Shown here: positions 24,147-31,631 of the stretch, piece after piece | Layout: the number at the start of each line of letters is the position of its first letter | Numbering within the stretch: the stretch's first letter is position 1 | DNA from: SZAS-103 sp964640525 | GTDB taxonomy: Bacteria; Pseudomonadota; Gammaproteobacteria; Xanthomonadales; Xanthomonadaceae | Direction of reading: 5' to 3' | Assembly: GCA_964640525.1 (NCBI GenBank) | Contig: CAZXGS010000009.1 | Coordinates: 1-64,000, forward strand | DNA length: 64,000 nucleotides | Translations under genes and position numbers: made by a program | Notes under the pieces: model-generated | The model's database searches: none | What the model was told of the DNA's origin: nothing | The model's input: only the letters and a program-made list of their open reading frames with translations

Positions 24147-26189
24147 TCAGCTGCGCTCGCTCAGGCGCGTCAGCCAGCGATACAGCACGAACATCACGGC
24201 GGCGAAGGCGATTCCGCCAATCCAAACCGACGGGCCGGAGGCAAAGGCATTGCTGACCAGGTTGAGCGGGAAGTCGTGGTTGGAGAACCCCAATTGTTCG
24301 GAGAACCCGACCAGCGAGGCGTTGACGATGCCGATCAGACCCTCGCCGACGATCATGCCCGAGGCCAGCAGCACGCCGAGTTGCTTGGCGCCTTCCGGGT
24401 TTTTGGCGCGACGATTGGCACGGCTGTCGAACCACCAGCCGACCACCGCACCCAGCACCACCATCAGCGTGCTCTGGGTCGGCAGGTAGATGCCAAGGCC
24501 GACCGCGAGCGGTGACAGGTGGGCGGACTTGGTGGTCTTGCGCAGCAGTTCGTCGATCACGATCATCGCCACCGCGATGCCGGCACCGATGCCGATCAGG
24601 CTCCAGTCGATGTTGTGCTCGATCACGCCCGAGGCCAGGGTGGAGATCAGGCCGGCCTGTGGCGCCGGCAGCGGATTGTTCTGGCCGGGCGCGGCCGCGC
24701 CGGCGAAGCCGAACGCGGTGTTGAGCAGGTCCATGATCGGCGGGATGATCGCCGCGCCGGCAATCACGCCGATCACCAGCGCCCACTGCTGCTTGGATGG
24801 CGTGGCATCGACCAGTTGGCCGGTCTTCAGGTCCTGCAGGTTGTTGTTGGCGATCGCCGCCACCGCGAACACGATGGAGGTCACGAACAGCGCGAAGGCC
24901 ACCAGCATCTTGCGTCCCTGCGCATCCAGGCCGCCGCTAACGCCCAGCACCAGCAGCAGGGCAGCGGCGATCACCACCAGGATGCCGATGCCCGACAGCG
25001 GGCTGTTGGACGAGCCGATCAGACCGGCCATGTAGCCGCACACGGTGGACACCAGGAAACTCATCAGCACCACGAACACCAGCCCGCCGGTCACCAGCAG
25101 CACCATGTGCTGGCCGAGGTGGCTGGCATTGACGAAATTCGCCAGCAGGAAACCGATCGGCACCAGGCAGGCCAGCGAGATCAGCAGCATCTGGCCGAGC
25201 GGGATGTCCTGCTCGGTGCGCGGCAGCAGCGCACCCTGGCCGGCGCTGCGTACCCGCGAGGCAGCCATCGCCGAGCTCAGGCCCTTGACCACCGGCCCCA
25301 CCAGCTTGCCCAGCGTCCAGATCGCCGCCAGGCCGATGGTGCCGGCGCCGATCAGGCGCACCTTGTCGTGGTAGGGGCCATTGGCGAACGCCGCGGGATC
25401 GGCCATCGCGGCCAACTGCGCGGAGTGCGACAGGTGTGCGTACAGTTCGGCCGTGTAATGGGGCACGCCCCAGCCCCAGCCGATCAGCACGCCCACCAGC
25501 ATGGCGATGCCGACCCACAGGCCGACCAGGTGGCCGATCCCGAACAGCGCGAAGGACAGGAAGAAATCGAAACCGCTGACCGCGCCGCTGCTGCCGACCT
25601 TGAACGAACGCACGATGTCGCCGGCGAACACCCGGGTGGCGACCACGATCGCGAACAGACCCGAGACGATCGAGCCCCACAGCACCGCCAGCAGCCCGGC
25701 GCGGCCGGCCTGCGCATCGCCGGCGCCGACCTTGAGCACCTCGGCGCAGGCCACGCCCTCCGGGTAGGGCAGGTCGGACTGGGTGACCAGCGCGCGTCGC
25801 AGCGGGATCGAGTACATCACCCCGAGGATGCCGCCGGCGGCGCAGATGGCGAACGACTGCCAGTACGGGAAGTCGGTCCAAACCCCGATCATCAGCATGC
25901 CGGGCAGCACGAAGATGATCGACGACAGCGTGCCGGCGGCCGAGGCCACGGTCTGCACGATGTTGTTTTCCTGCATCGTGGAATCGCGGAAGTTGCGCAG
26001 CAGGGCCATCGAGATCACCGCCGCGGGGATCGAGGTGGCAAAGGTCAGCCCTGCCTTGAGGCCGAAATAGACGTTGGCCGCGGTGAACACCACGGTGATG
26101 ACGATGCCGATGATCAGGCCACGGACCGTCAGTTCGGTGCGCGGTTCGAGCACCGTGGTGATGGCGCTGCTGGCGGAGGGCTGGCTCAT
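24147..26189 (-). CDS. OPT-family oligopeptide transporter
   Basis: A 680-residue integral membrane protein with about 15-16 hydrophobic segments. The N-terminus RTELTVRGLIIGIVITVVFTAANVYFGLK and the later IPLRRALVTQSDLPYPEG are typical of the bacterial OPT branch that takes up small peptides or metal chelates. ATG 26189 is chosen over upstream possibilities because AGGGAA lies 5 nt before it. It is divergent from the hydroxylase gene; the shared 140-bp region contains a UTR hairpin, a 9-bp tandem duplication and a -10 candidate. Confidence 0.92.
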   Translation of the reverse strand: MSQPSASSAITTVLEPRTELTVRGLIIGIVITVVFTAANVYFGLKAGLTFATSIPAAVISMALLRNFRDSTMQENNIVQTVASAAGTLSSIIFVLPGMLMIGVWTDFPYWQSFAICAAGGILGVMYSIPLRRALVTQSDLPYPEGVACAEVLKVGAGDAQAGRAGLLAVLWGSIVSGLFAIVVATRVFAGDIVRSFKVGSSGAVSGFDFFLSFALFGIGHLVGLWVGIAMLVGVLIGWGWGVPHYTAELYAHLSHSAQLAAMADPAAFANGPYHDKVRLIGAGTIGLAAIWTLGKLVGPVVKGLSSAMAASRVRSAGQGALLPRTEQDIPLGQMLLISLACLVPIGFLLANFVNASHLGQHMVLLVTGGLVFVVLMSFLVSTVCGYMAGLIGSSNSPLSGIGILVVIAAALLLVLGVSGGLDAQGRKMLVAFALFVTSIVFAVAAIANNNLQDLKTGQLVDATPSKQQWALVIGVIAGAAIIPPIMDLLNTAFGFAGAAAPGQNNPLPAPQAGLISTLASGVIEHNIDWSLIGIGAGIAVAMIVIDELLRKTTKSAHLSPLAVGLGIYLPTQSTLMVVLGAVVGWWFDSRANRRAKNPEGAKQLGVLLASGMIVGEGLIGIVNASLVGFSEQLGFSNHDFPLNLVSNAFASGPSVWIGGIAFAAVMFVLYRWLTRLSERS

Positions 26190-26227
26190 CGCGGTTCCCT
26201 GGCGTGGATCGGTGCGGGCGGGGGCCC

Positions 26228-26247
26228 GCAGCAAGGCTGCGACCATA
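26228..26247 (-). promoter_or_regulatory. Predicted -10 (TATGGT) and leader hairpin for the OPT gene
   Basis: TATGGT on the minus strand at 26242-26247 in the context GCTATGGTCGC; immediately downstream the transcript would form GCAGC/GCTGC (arms 26228-26232 and 26236-26240). The start codon is about 50 nt further. Confidence 0.35.
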
Positions 26248-26256
26248 GCAAATCGA

Positions 26257-26274
26257 CGCCGGTTGCGCCGGTTG
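26257..26274. repeat. Perfect 9-bp tandem duplication CGCCGGTTG x2
   Basis: Two head-to-tail copies in the divergent OPT/hydroxylase region, about 10 bp upstream of the OPT -10 candidate on the minus strand. It could be a direct-repeat operator. Confidence 0.45.
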
Positions 26275-26329
26275 GTCAACGTTTGGCGAGCGCGGGCGTT
26301 GTCCCGGTCAGATCGGACTGGAGCGGGCC

Positions 26330-27130
26330 ATGCAGTGGAATCCGGTTGGCGTGGGCGTGGGTTTGCTGGTCTTGCTGGCGCTGTTCCGGCTGCTGGAATG
26401 GCTGCGGCCGGCGTCGCAACGGCTGCCTTTGCTGCGCCGTGGCTTCTGGACCGACGTGGCGTATTTCTTCTTTTCGCCTCTGGTCTCGCGCACGCTCACG
26501 GCGGTCGCGGTGGCGATCGCGCTGGTTCCGCTGGCACTGGCGATCTACGGGAAAGTGGACCGCAATCTGATCCTGCATGGCTATGGCCCCGCCTCCCGGC
26601 TGCCGGCCTGGGCGCAGGTGCTGGCGATCCTGGGCATCACCGAGGTGGCCGGGTACTGGATGCATCGCGCCTTCCATGCCGTGCCGTGGCTGTGGCGGTT
26701 TCACGCCATCCATCATTCCTCGGTGGACCTGGACTGGCTGTCGGCGACCCGCCTGCATCCTGGCAACGATGCGGTGATGAAGATCGTCGCCGCGGCGCCG
26801 GTGGTGGCACTGGGTTTTTCGCCGGCGGCGATCGGCGCGACCATGCCGCTGCTGACCCTGCTGGCGATCGGCGTGCATGCGCATCTGGACTGGGACTTCG
26901 GCCCGCTGCGCGCGGTGATCGTCTCGCCGCGCTTCCACCGTTGGCACCACAGCGACGCGGCGTCCGCCCGCGATCGCAATTTCGCCGGCCTGTTGCCGGT
27001 GCTGGATATCCTGTTCGGCACCTGGTACATGCCCCGCGATGCACGACCGACCTCGTTCGGCGTCGACCTGCCGGTGCCGGAAGGATTGCCTGCACAGCTC
27101 GTGTTCCCGTTCCGGCGTGCGGATCGCTGA
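26330..27130 (+). CDS. Sterol desaturase / fatty acid hydroxylase family protein
   Basis: A 266-residue membrane di-iron oxygenase candidate. Membrane segments at about 7-22, 38-70 and 155-185; the histidine clusters are HRAFH, HAIHHSS, HAHLDW and HRWHHS, matching the eight-histidine pattern of the superfamily. Such enzymes hydroxylate or desaturate lipids, sterols or hopanoids; the substrate is not deducible. GGAG stands upstream of ATG 26330. The neighbours (OPT transporter, short unknown protein) give no pathway clue. Confidence 0.88.
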   Translation: MQWNPVGVGVGLLVLLALFRLLEWLRPASQRLPLLRRGFWTDVAYFFFSPLVSRTLTAVAVAIALVPLALAIYGKVDRNLILHGYGPASRLPAWAQVLAILGITEVAGYWMHRAFHAVPWLWRFHAIHHSSVDLDWLSATRLHPGNDAVMKIVAAAPVVALGFSPAAIGATMPLLTLLAIGVHAHLDWDFGPLRAVIVSPRFHRWHHSDAASARDRNFAGLLPVLDILFGTWYMPRDARPTSFGVDLPVPEGLPAQLVFPFRRADR

Positions 27131-27147
27131 AGGGGTCGGAAGCCGGC

Positions 27148-27153
27148 TATGCT
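27148..27153 (+). promoter_or_regulatory. Predicted -10 (TATGCT) for the 77-residue protein gene
   Basis: GCTATGCTGGC context, 33 nt upstream of ATG 27186. The same 11-mer occurs at 31596. Confidence 0.4.
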
Positions 27154-27185
27154 GGCGCCGTCCCAACAACCCATCGGGCGCCGAC

Positions 27186-27419
27186 ATGAATCCTGCCGAA
27201 GAAACCAACCTGCGCGCCGAGGTGGCTGCGTTGCGGGCGCTGGTCAAGCTGCTGATCGGTCACTTGCCGGACGATGCCGCCACCGGCGCGGCGCTCGAGG
27301 CGACCGCCAAGGCCATGATCGAAACCGCGCCGCCGTTCACCCACGAGCGGGTGGCGATGCAGCGGGCGTTCAAGCTGATCGATCCAACCGGCATTCCCCG
27401 CAAGCCCGCGTCTTCCTGA
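27186..27419 (+). CDS. Small conserved-looking protein of unknown function
   Basis: A 77-residue acidic, helix-forming protein (MNPAEETNLRAEVAALRALV at the N-terminus, suited to a coiled coil or dimerisation helix) with a Pro/Lys tail. No signal, membrane segment or known motif. It has its own -10 candidate and codon use like its neighbours, and it is not antisense to another gene. I do not recognise it. Confidence 0.55.
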   Translation: MNPAEETNLRAEVAALRALVKLLIGHLPDDAATGAALEATAKAMIETAPPFTHERVAMQRAFKLIDPTGIPRKPASS

Positions 27420-27483
27420 CGCCAGTCCAGCCCGCTTGGCGGACGCTTCGCCAAACCGCACCGCCCCCATCCATTGCCCCGCG

Positions 27484-27525
27484 TCCCTGCGTCGCGGTCT
27501 TCCGCTTTCTGTCCTGTGTCCCCAG
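27484..27525. repeat. Heptad array, 6 units (degenerate GGACAGA class)
   Basis: Six 7-bp units (TCCCTGC, GTCGCGG, TCTTCCG, CTTTCTG, TCCTGTG, TCCCCAG) between the convergent small-protein and ABC exporter genes. The reverse complement contains GGACACAGGACAGA. More degenerate than the arrays at 1604 and 12061. Confidence 0.5.
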
Positions 27526-27529
27526 AACC

Positions 27530-29329
27530 TCACGCCGCAAACTGCAGCCGCGCCAGTTCCGCGTACAGCCCGCCCTGCGCGACCAGTTGCTCGTGGGTGC
27601 CCTGGGCGACGATCCGGCCGTGGTCGAGCACGACGATGCGATCGGCGCGCAGCACGGTCGCCAGCCGGTGCGCGATCACCAGCGTGGTGCGGCCCTTGCG
27701 CAGGCGCTCGAAAGCTTGCTGGATCGCGCGTTCGCTGTGCGCGTCCAGCGCGCTGGTGGCCTCGTCCAGCAGCAGGATCGGGGCGTCCTTGAGCACCGCG
27801 CGGGCGATCACCAGCCGCTGTTGCTGGCCGCCGGACAGGCGTGCGCCTTTCTCGCCGAGAAAGGTCCGGTAACCCTCCGGCAGTGCGGCCAGGAACTCGT
27901 GCGCCTCGGCCATGCGGGCGGCGGCGATCACCGCGTCTTGGCTGGCGTCGAGGCGACCGTAGCGGATGTTTTCCAGCGCGTCGGCGCCGAAAATCACCGG
28001 GTCCTGCGGCACCAGTGCGACATGCTCGCGCAGCGCCTGCGGATCGAGTTCACGCAAGTCGATCCCGCCCAGCCGCACGCTGCCGGCATCCGGATCGTGA
28101 AAACGCAGCAGCAGTTGGAACACCGTGCTCTTGCCGGCGCCGGAGGGGCCGACCAAGGCCACGGTTTCGCCCTCGCGCACGCGCAGGGTGAACTCGTGCA
28201 GCGCCGGATGGTCCGGGCGCGTCGGGTAGCGGAAGTCCACGTTCTCGAACGCGATCGCGGCGGCCATCGGCGTCGCGGCTGCGGGCAAGGTTTGCGGGAC
28301 CCTGGGCGCGACGATCTTCGCGGTTTCATCGAGCAGCTCGTTGATCCGGCTCATGCCGCCGCCGGCGCGCTGGACCTCCGCCCAGACTTCGCTCAGCGAG
28401 CCGACCGAGCCGGCGCCGAACACCGCGTAGAACACGAATTGCATCAGCGTCCCGGCGCTCATCGTCCCGTCGATCACGTCGTGGGCACCGATCCAGAGCA
28501 CCCCGACCACCGCGCCAAACACCAGCGTGATTACCGCCGCGGTCAGGATCGCCTGCGTGCGCACCCGCCGGCGCGCGGCGACGTAGGCATCGTCCACCGC
28601 ATGGGTGTAACGCTCGCCCTCGAAGGATTCGCGGGCGTAACTCTGCACCGTATGCATCGCCGCCAGCGTTTCGGCGGCGCGCGCGTTGGCGTCGGCGGTG
28701 CGATCCTGGCTGGCGCGCGACATGCCGCGCACGCGGCGACCGAAGACCACGATCGGCAGCACCACCAGCGGGATGCCGACCAATGCCATCCCCGCCAACC
28801 GCGGGCTGGTGACCGCCAGCATGATCGCCGCGCCGAGCACGGTGATGCTGCTGCGCAGGGCGATCGACATGCTCGACGCCACCACCGTGCGCAACAGTTC
28901 GGTGTCGGCGGACAATCGCGAGATCAGCTCGCCGGTGCGGGTGCGCTCGAAGAAGGCGATGTCCAGCCGCAGCAGGTGGCGGTAGAGCGCCCCGCGCAGG
29001 TCGGCGACCACGCGCTCGCCAAGCAGGCTCACGCACAGGAAGCGGCCCGCGGTGGCCAGCGCCAGCACCAGCGCCACCCCAAGCAGCAGCACGAACCACT
29101 CGTTGATGGCGCCGCTGGCGGCATGATTGAAGCCGCGATCGACCATCAAACGTACCGCCACGGGGAGCACCAGCACCGACGTCGAGGACAGGGCGAGAAA
29201 GCCCAGCCAACCGGCGATCAAGCCGGGGTAACGGCGCAGGTAGGGCCACAGCGCCAGCAGCGGGCGCAAGTTGGCACGGGTCGGAGGGGTGGCGGTGGCG
29301 GGTGGTGCGGCGGTGTTGGCGTCAGGCAT
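27530..29329 (-). CDS. ABC exporter, fused membrane and ATPase domains
   Basis: A 599-residue half-transporter. The ABC membrane domain (about 25-320, six segments) is followed by an ATPase with Walker A GPSGAGKST, signature LSGGQQQR, Walker B ILLLDEATSALD and switch histidine VIAHRLA. It is of the MsbA/LmrA/BmrA exporter type and should work as a homodimer; the substrate (lipid, drug or peptide) is not evident, so I give no gene symbol. It starts 4 nt after the yigZ-family stop, last in an ECF-sigma operon. Confidence 0.9.
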   Translation of the reverse strand: MPDANTAAPPATATPPTRANLRPLLALWPYLRRYPGLIAGWLGFLALSSTSVLVLPVAVRLMVDRGFNHAASGAINEWFVLLLGVALVLALATAGRFLCVSLLGERVVADLRGALYRHLLRLDIAFFERTRTGELISRLSADTELLRTVVASSMSIALRSSITVLGAAIMLAVTSPRLAGMALVGIPLVVLPIVVFGRRVRGMSRASQDRTADANARAAETLAAMHTVQSYARESFEGERYTHAVDDAYVAARRRVRTQAILTAAVITLVFGAVVGVLWIGAHDVIDGTMSAGTLMQFVFYAVFGAGSVGSLSEVWAEVQRAGGGMSRINELLDETAKIVAPRVPQTLPAAATPMAAAIAFENVDFRYPTRPDHPALHEFTLRVREGETVALVGPSGAGKSTVFQLLLRFHDPDAGSVRLGGIDLRELDPQALREHVALVPQDPVIFGADALENIRYGRLDASQDAVIAAARMAEAHEFLAALPEGYRTFLGEKGARLSGGQQQRLVIARAVLKDAPILLLDEATSALDAHSERAIQQAFERLRKGRTTLVIAHRLATVLRADRIVVLDHGRIVAQGTHEQLVAQGGLYAELARLQFAA

Positions 29330-29333
29330 CCGC

Positions 29334-29930
29334 CTATTGTTCCACGACTTGGGCCTGGCCGCGGGTGGCCTCGCGCAACGCATCGCGCAGCAGGGGCAGG
29401 CTGGCGCGCGGCAGTTCGACCTCGATGCTCGTTCCGGCGGTGTTGAAGGCTTCCGCGTGGCGCTGCGCGGCCAGTCGCGCCAGCACCTGGTGGACGGCGC
29501 CGAGCTGGTCGAAACCACACACCACGCGTGCGCGGGCCTGTTCGATCAGCGGGCGTCTGGCCGCCTGCCGCAGACACTGCGCCGCCGCGCCGCCGTAGGC
29601 ACGGACCAGTCCGCCGGCACCGAGTTTGATCCCGCCGAACCAGCGCGCGACCACCACCACCACGCGGTCGCAGGCTTGGCCATCGATGGCCGCGAGGATC
29701 GGCCGGCCGGCGGTGCCTGCCGGTTCGCCGTCGTCGCTGCTGCGATACGCCTCGCCCATCCGCCACGCCCAGCAGTGGTGGCTGGCATCGCGGGTGCGGG
29801 TGGCCTGCAGCGCGGCGGCGACCTGTTCGGGGTCGTCCACCGGCAACGCATGGGCGAGGAAGCGGCTGTGCCTGACGACCAGCTCGAACTGCGCCGGCGC
29901 GGCCAAGGTGCAGCGCGCATTCACTGCCAC
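29334..29930 (-). CDS. YigZ/IMPACT (UPF0029) family protein
   Basis: A 198-residue protein with the family hallmarks SSDDGEPAGTAGRPIL and VVVVVARWFGGIKLGAGGLVRAYG in the N-terminal domain and a C-terminal alpha/beta domain (about 135-198). The biochemical role is unclear; eukaryotic IMPACT regulates translation. It begins with GTG, overlapping the end of the anti-sigma gene by 10 nt, and is followed after 4 nt by an ABC exporter gene. Confidence 0.9.
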   Translation of the reverse strand: MAVNARCTLAAPAQFELVVRHSRFLAHALPVDDPEQVAAALQATRTRDASHHCWAWRMGEAYRSSDDGEPAGTAGRPILAAIDGQACDRVVVVVARWFGGIKLGAGGLVRAYGGAAAQCLRQAARRPLIEQARARVVCGFDQLGAVHQVLARLAAQRHAEAFNTAGTSIEVELPRASLPLLRDALREATRGQAQVVEQ

Positions 29931-30991
29931 AACGCCTGCAAATCGGCGGGAATCGGCAGGTCGGGGTGGCGGCGTCGGAACGCTTGCAGGCTGGCGCGCG
30001 CGCCGGCCGTGTCGCCGGAGGCCTGGCGGGCACGGATCCGCTCCAGCCAGGCGCCAGGCGACAGCTTGGCATCGTCGGCGACCGGGATGCGCGCCAGCGT
30101 CGGTGCAGCGGCGCCGGACTGCGCAACCGGCGCGGCCTGCTTGGCGAAACCGGCATCCGCTTCAGGCTTGCCGACGCCTCGGCGCGCGGATTTTTCCTTG
30201 CTTGCCGCAGCCCCCGATTCGTCCATGGATGCGGGTTCCTGGCTGACCCGGAGCGCATCCGTCCGCGCACTGTCGAAAGCGCCCGCGGCTGCTGGCGCCG
30301 GCGCGGTTTTGGGTTGGACCGCGGCATCGGCTGCTGCAGTCGGCGCCATGGTGATCGGTGCGGATGCGGGTGGAGGCGAGGGGGGCGCGGGCGTGGCGCC
30401 CTCGTCCCGCAGGTTTCCGGCGGGCGCCTTGCTGACGGGCGCGGGTGCGGTTTCCCGCGGGAAGGCCTTGGCCGGTGCCTCGACCGGCAGCGCCTCTTCA
30501 GCGGGAACAATTGCCGGCGCAAGCATCGTTAGCGGTGGCGGTGCGGGTGGCGGTGGTTTGAGCGGCATCGCGCTGGGCGGCGGCGGCGCGACTTCCCTGG
30601 GTGGCGGTGATGCCACGTTCTGACGTGCGTCCGGGTGACCTTCGGCCGAAGCGTCGATGCGACTTGCTTGCGTAGCTGCCGCGGATTCTTCCGCCGGCGC
30701 CAACCTCGCGGTCGGCATGCTGGCCTCCGGGCCGAACCCGCGCAGATGCACCAGCAGACCCACCGCCACCACCACGCTTGCCGCCGCACCCAGTCCGACC
30801 GAGCGCCACCAGCTCAGCTTGCGCCGCCGCGGTGCGGGTGCCACCGCGCGCCGCGCGGCATCCAGGATGCGTGCGTCCAGTGCCGCCGACGGTGCAGCGG
30901 TCGGCAGCTCGCCAAGCAGGCGCGCCAGCTCGCGCTCGCTGGCGTCCAGCGGCGCGGACGATGGGCCTGGCGGTTGCGGGTTCGTGGTCAC
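29921..30991 (-). CDS. Putative anti-sigma factor with Pro/Ala-rich periplasmic region
   Basis: A 356-residue single-pass protein: a cytoplasmic N-terminus of about 57 residues (DASERELARLLGELP), one membrane segment (about 61-83) and a long Pro/Ala-rich periplasmic stretch (100-300). A C-terminal helical unit of about 45 residues (AWLERIRARQASGDTAGARA) resembles a single TPR-like repeat. No HxxxCxxC zinc motif is present. The assignment rests on topology and the GTGA overlap with the ECF sigma gene. Confidence 0.7.
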   Translation of the reverse strand: MTTNPQPPGPSSAPLDASERELARLLGELPTAAPSAALDARILDAARRAVAPAPRRRKLSWWRSVGLGAAASVVVAVGLLVHLRGFGPEASMPTARLAPAEESAAATQASRIDASAEGHPDARQNVASPPPREVAPPPPSAMPLKPPPPAPPPLTMLAPAIVPAEEALPVEAPAKAFPRETAPAPVSKAPAGNLRDEGATPAPPSPPPASAPITMAPTAAADAAVQPKTAPAPAAAGAFDSARTDALRVSQEPASMDESGAAASKEKSARRGVGKPEADAGFAKQAAPVAQSGAAAPTLARIPVADDAKLSPGAWLERIRARQASGDTAGARASLQAFRRRHPDLPIPADLQALWQ

Positions 30992-31536
30992 GGGCGCAGC
31001 CTCTCGCGCAGCTTGTCCATGGCATAGCGCAGGCGGGATTTCACGGTTTCGCGGCCGACTCCGGTGATTTGGGCAATTTCTTCCAGCGGCAGTTCCCGAT
31101 CCAGCCGCAGCAGCACGGCCTCGCGTTGTTCGGGCGGCAATTCCTCCAGCGCCAGTTGCAGGCGGCGGTGCTGCTCGAACTGCGACATCTCGCGTTCGGG
31201 CGTGCTCGGGTCGGGCTCACGCTGCGCGCGTTCCTCGCCGTCCTCGACGAAGCCGCCGTGGCGGCCCTGCGTGCGCCAGTGGTCGGTGAGCCGGTTGCTG
31301 GCGATCTGGTACAGCCAGGTGGAGAATTTCGCTTCGGGTCGGTAGCGCTCGCGTGCGGCGACCAGCCGGCTCCACACGTCCTGGAAACATTCCTCGGCCA
31401 GCGCGGACTGGCGCAGGTGGCGCTGCAGGTAGCGGAACAGCCCGCCGCGGTGCCTGGCGTACAGCGTCTGGAACGCACCCACGTCGCCGCGTCCGTAGGC
31501 CAGCATCAGTGCTTCGTCCGTGGGCTCGGCGTCCAT
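30988..31536 (-). CDS. ECF-family RNA polymerase sigma factor
   Basis: A 182-residue sigma-70 of the ECF group. Region 2 covers about 18-85 (YARHRGGLFRYLQRHL; STWLYQIASNRLTDHWR) and region 4 about 125-180 (LEELPPEQREAVLLRLDREL; ETVKSRLRYAMDKLRE). ATG 31536 fits the family length; an earlier in-frame start would add eight residues. The stop overlaps the putative anti-sigma gene. TAGGCT at 31544-31549 on the minus strand is a weak -10 candidate. The signal and regulon are unknown; it probably controls its own operon with yigZ and the exporter. Confidence 0.92.
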   Translation of the reverse strand: MDAEPTDEALMLAYGRGDVGAFQTLYARHRGGLFRYLQRHLRQSALAEECFQDVWSRLVAARERYRPEAKFSTWLYQIASNRLTDHWRTQGRHGGFVEDGEERAQREPDPSTPEREMSQFEQHRRLQLALEELPPEQREAVLLRLDRELPLEEIAQITGVGRETVKSRLRYAMDKLRERLRP

Positions 31537-31597
31537 GCGCCACAGCCTACGCGATGGCATGCCGGGACGGGAACTCGCCGCCGCCGGCCGCCGTTGC

Positions 31598-31603
31598 TAT
31601 GCT
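31598..31603 (+). promoter_or_regulatory. Predicted -10 (TATGCT) for the GGDEF-EAL gene
   Basis: GCTATGCTGGC, identical over 11 bp to the element at 27146, 29 nt upstream of ATG 31632. Confidence 0.4.
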
Positions 31604-31631
31604 GGCCCAGTCGCTCGCTCGCCCCCAGTCC

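Noticed and set aside
20980..24489. Plus-strand frame of more than 1100 codons over nhaD, the GGDEF gene and part of the OPT gene
   Set aside because: It is antisense to three well-supported genes and has typical shadow composition.
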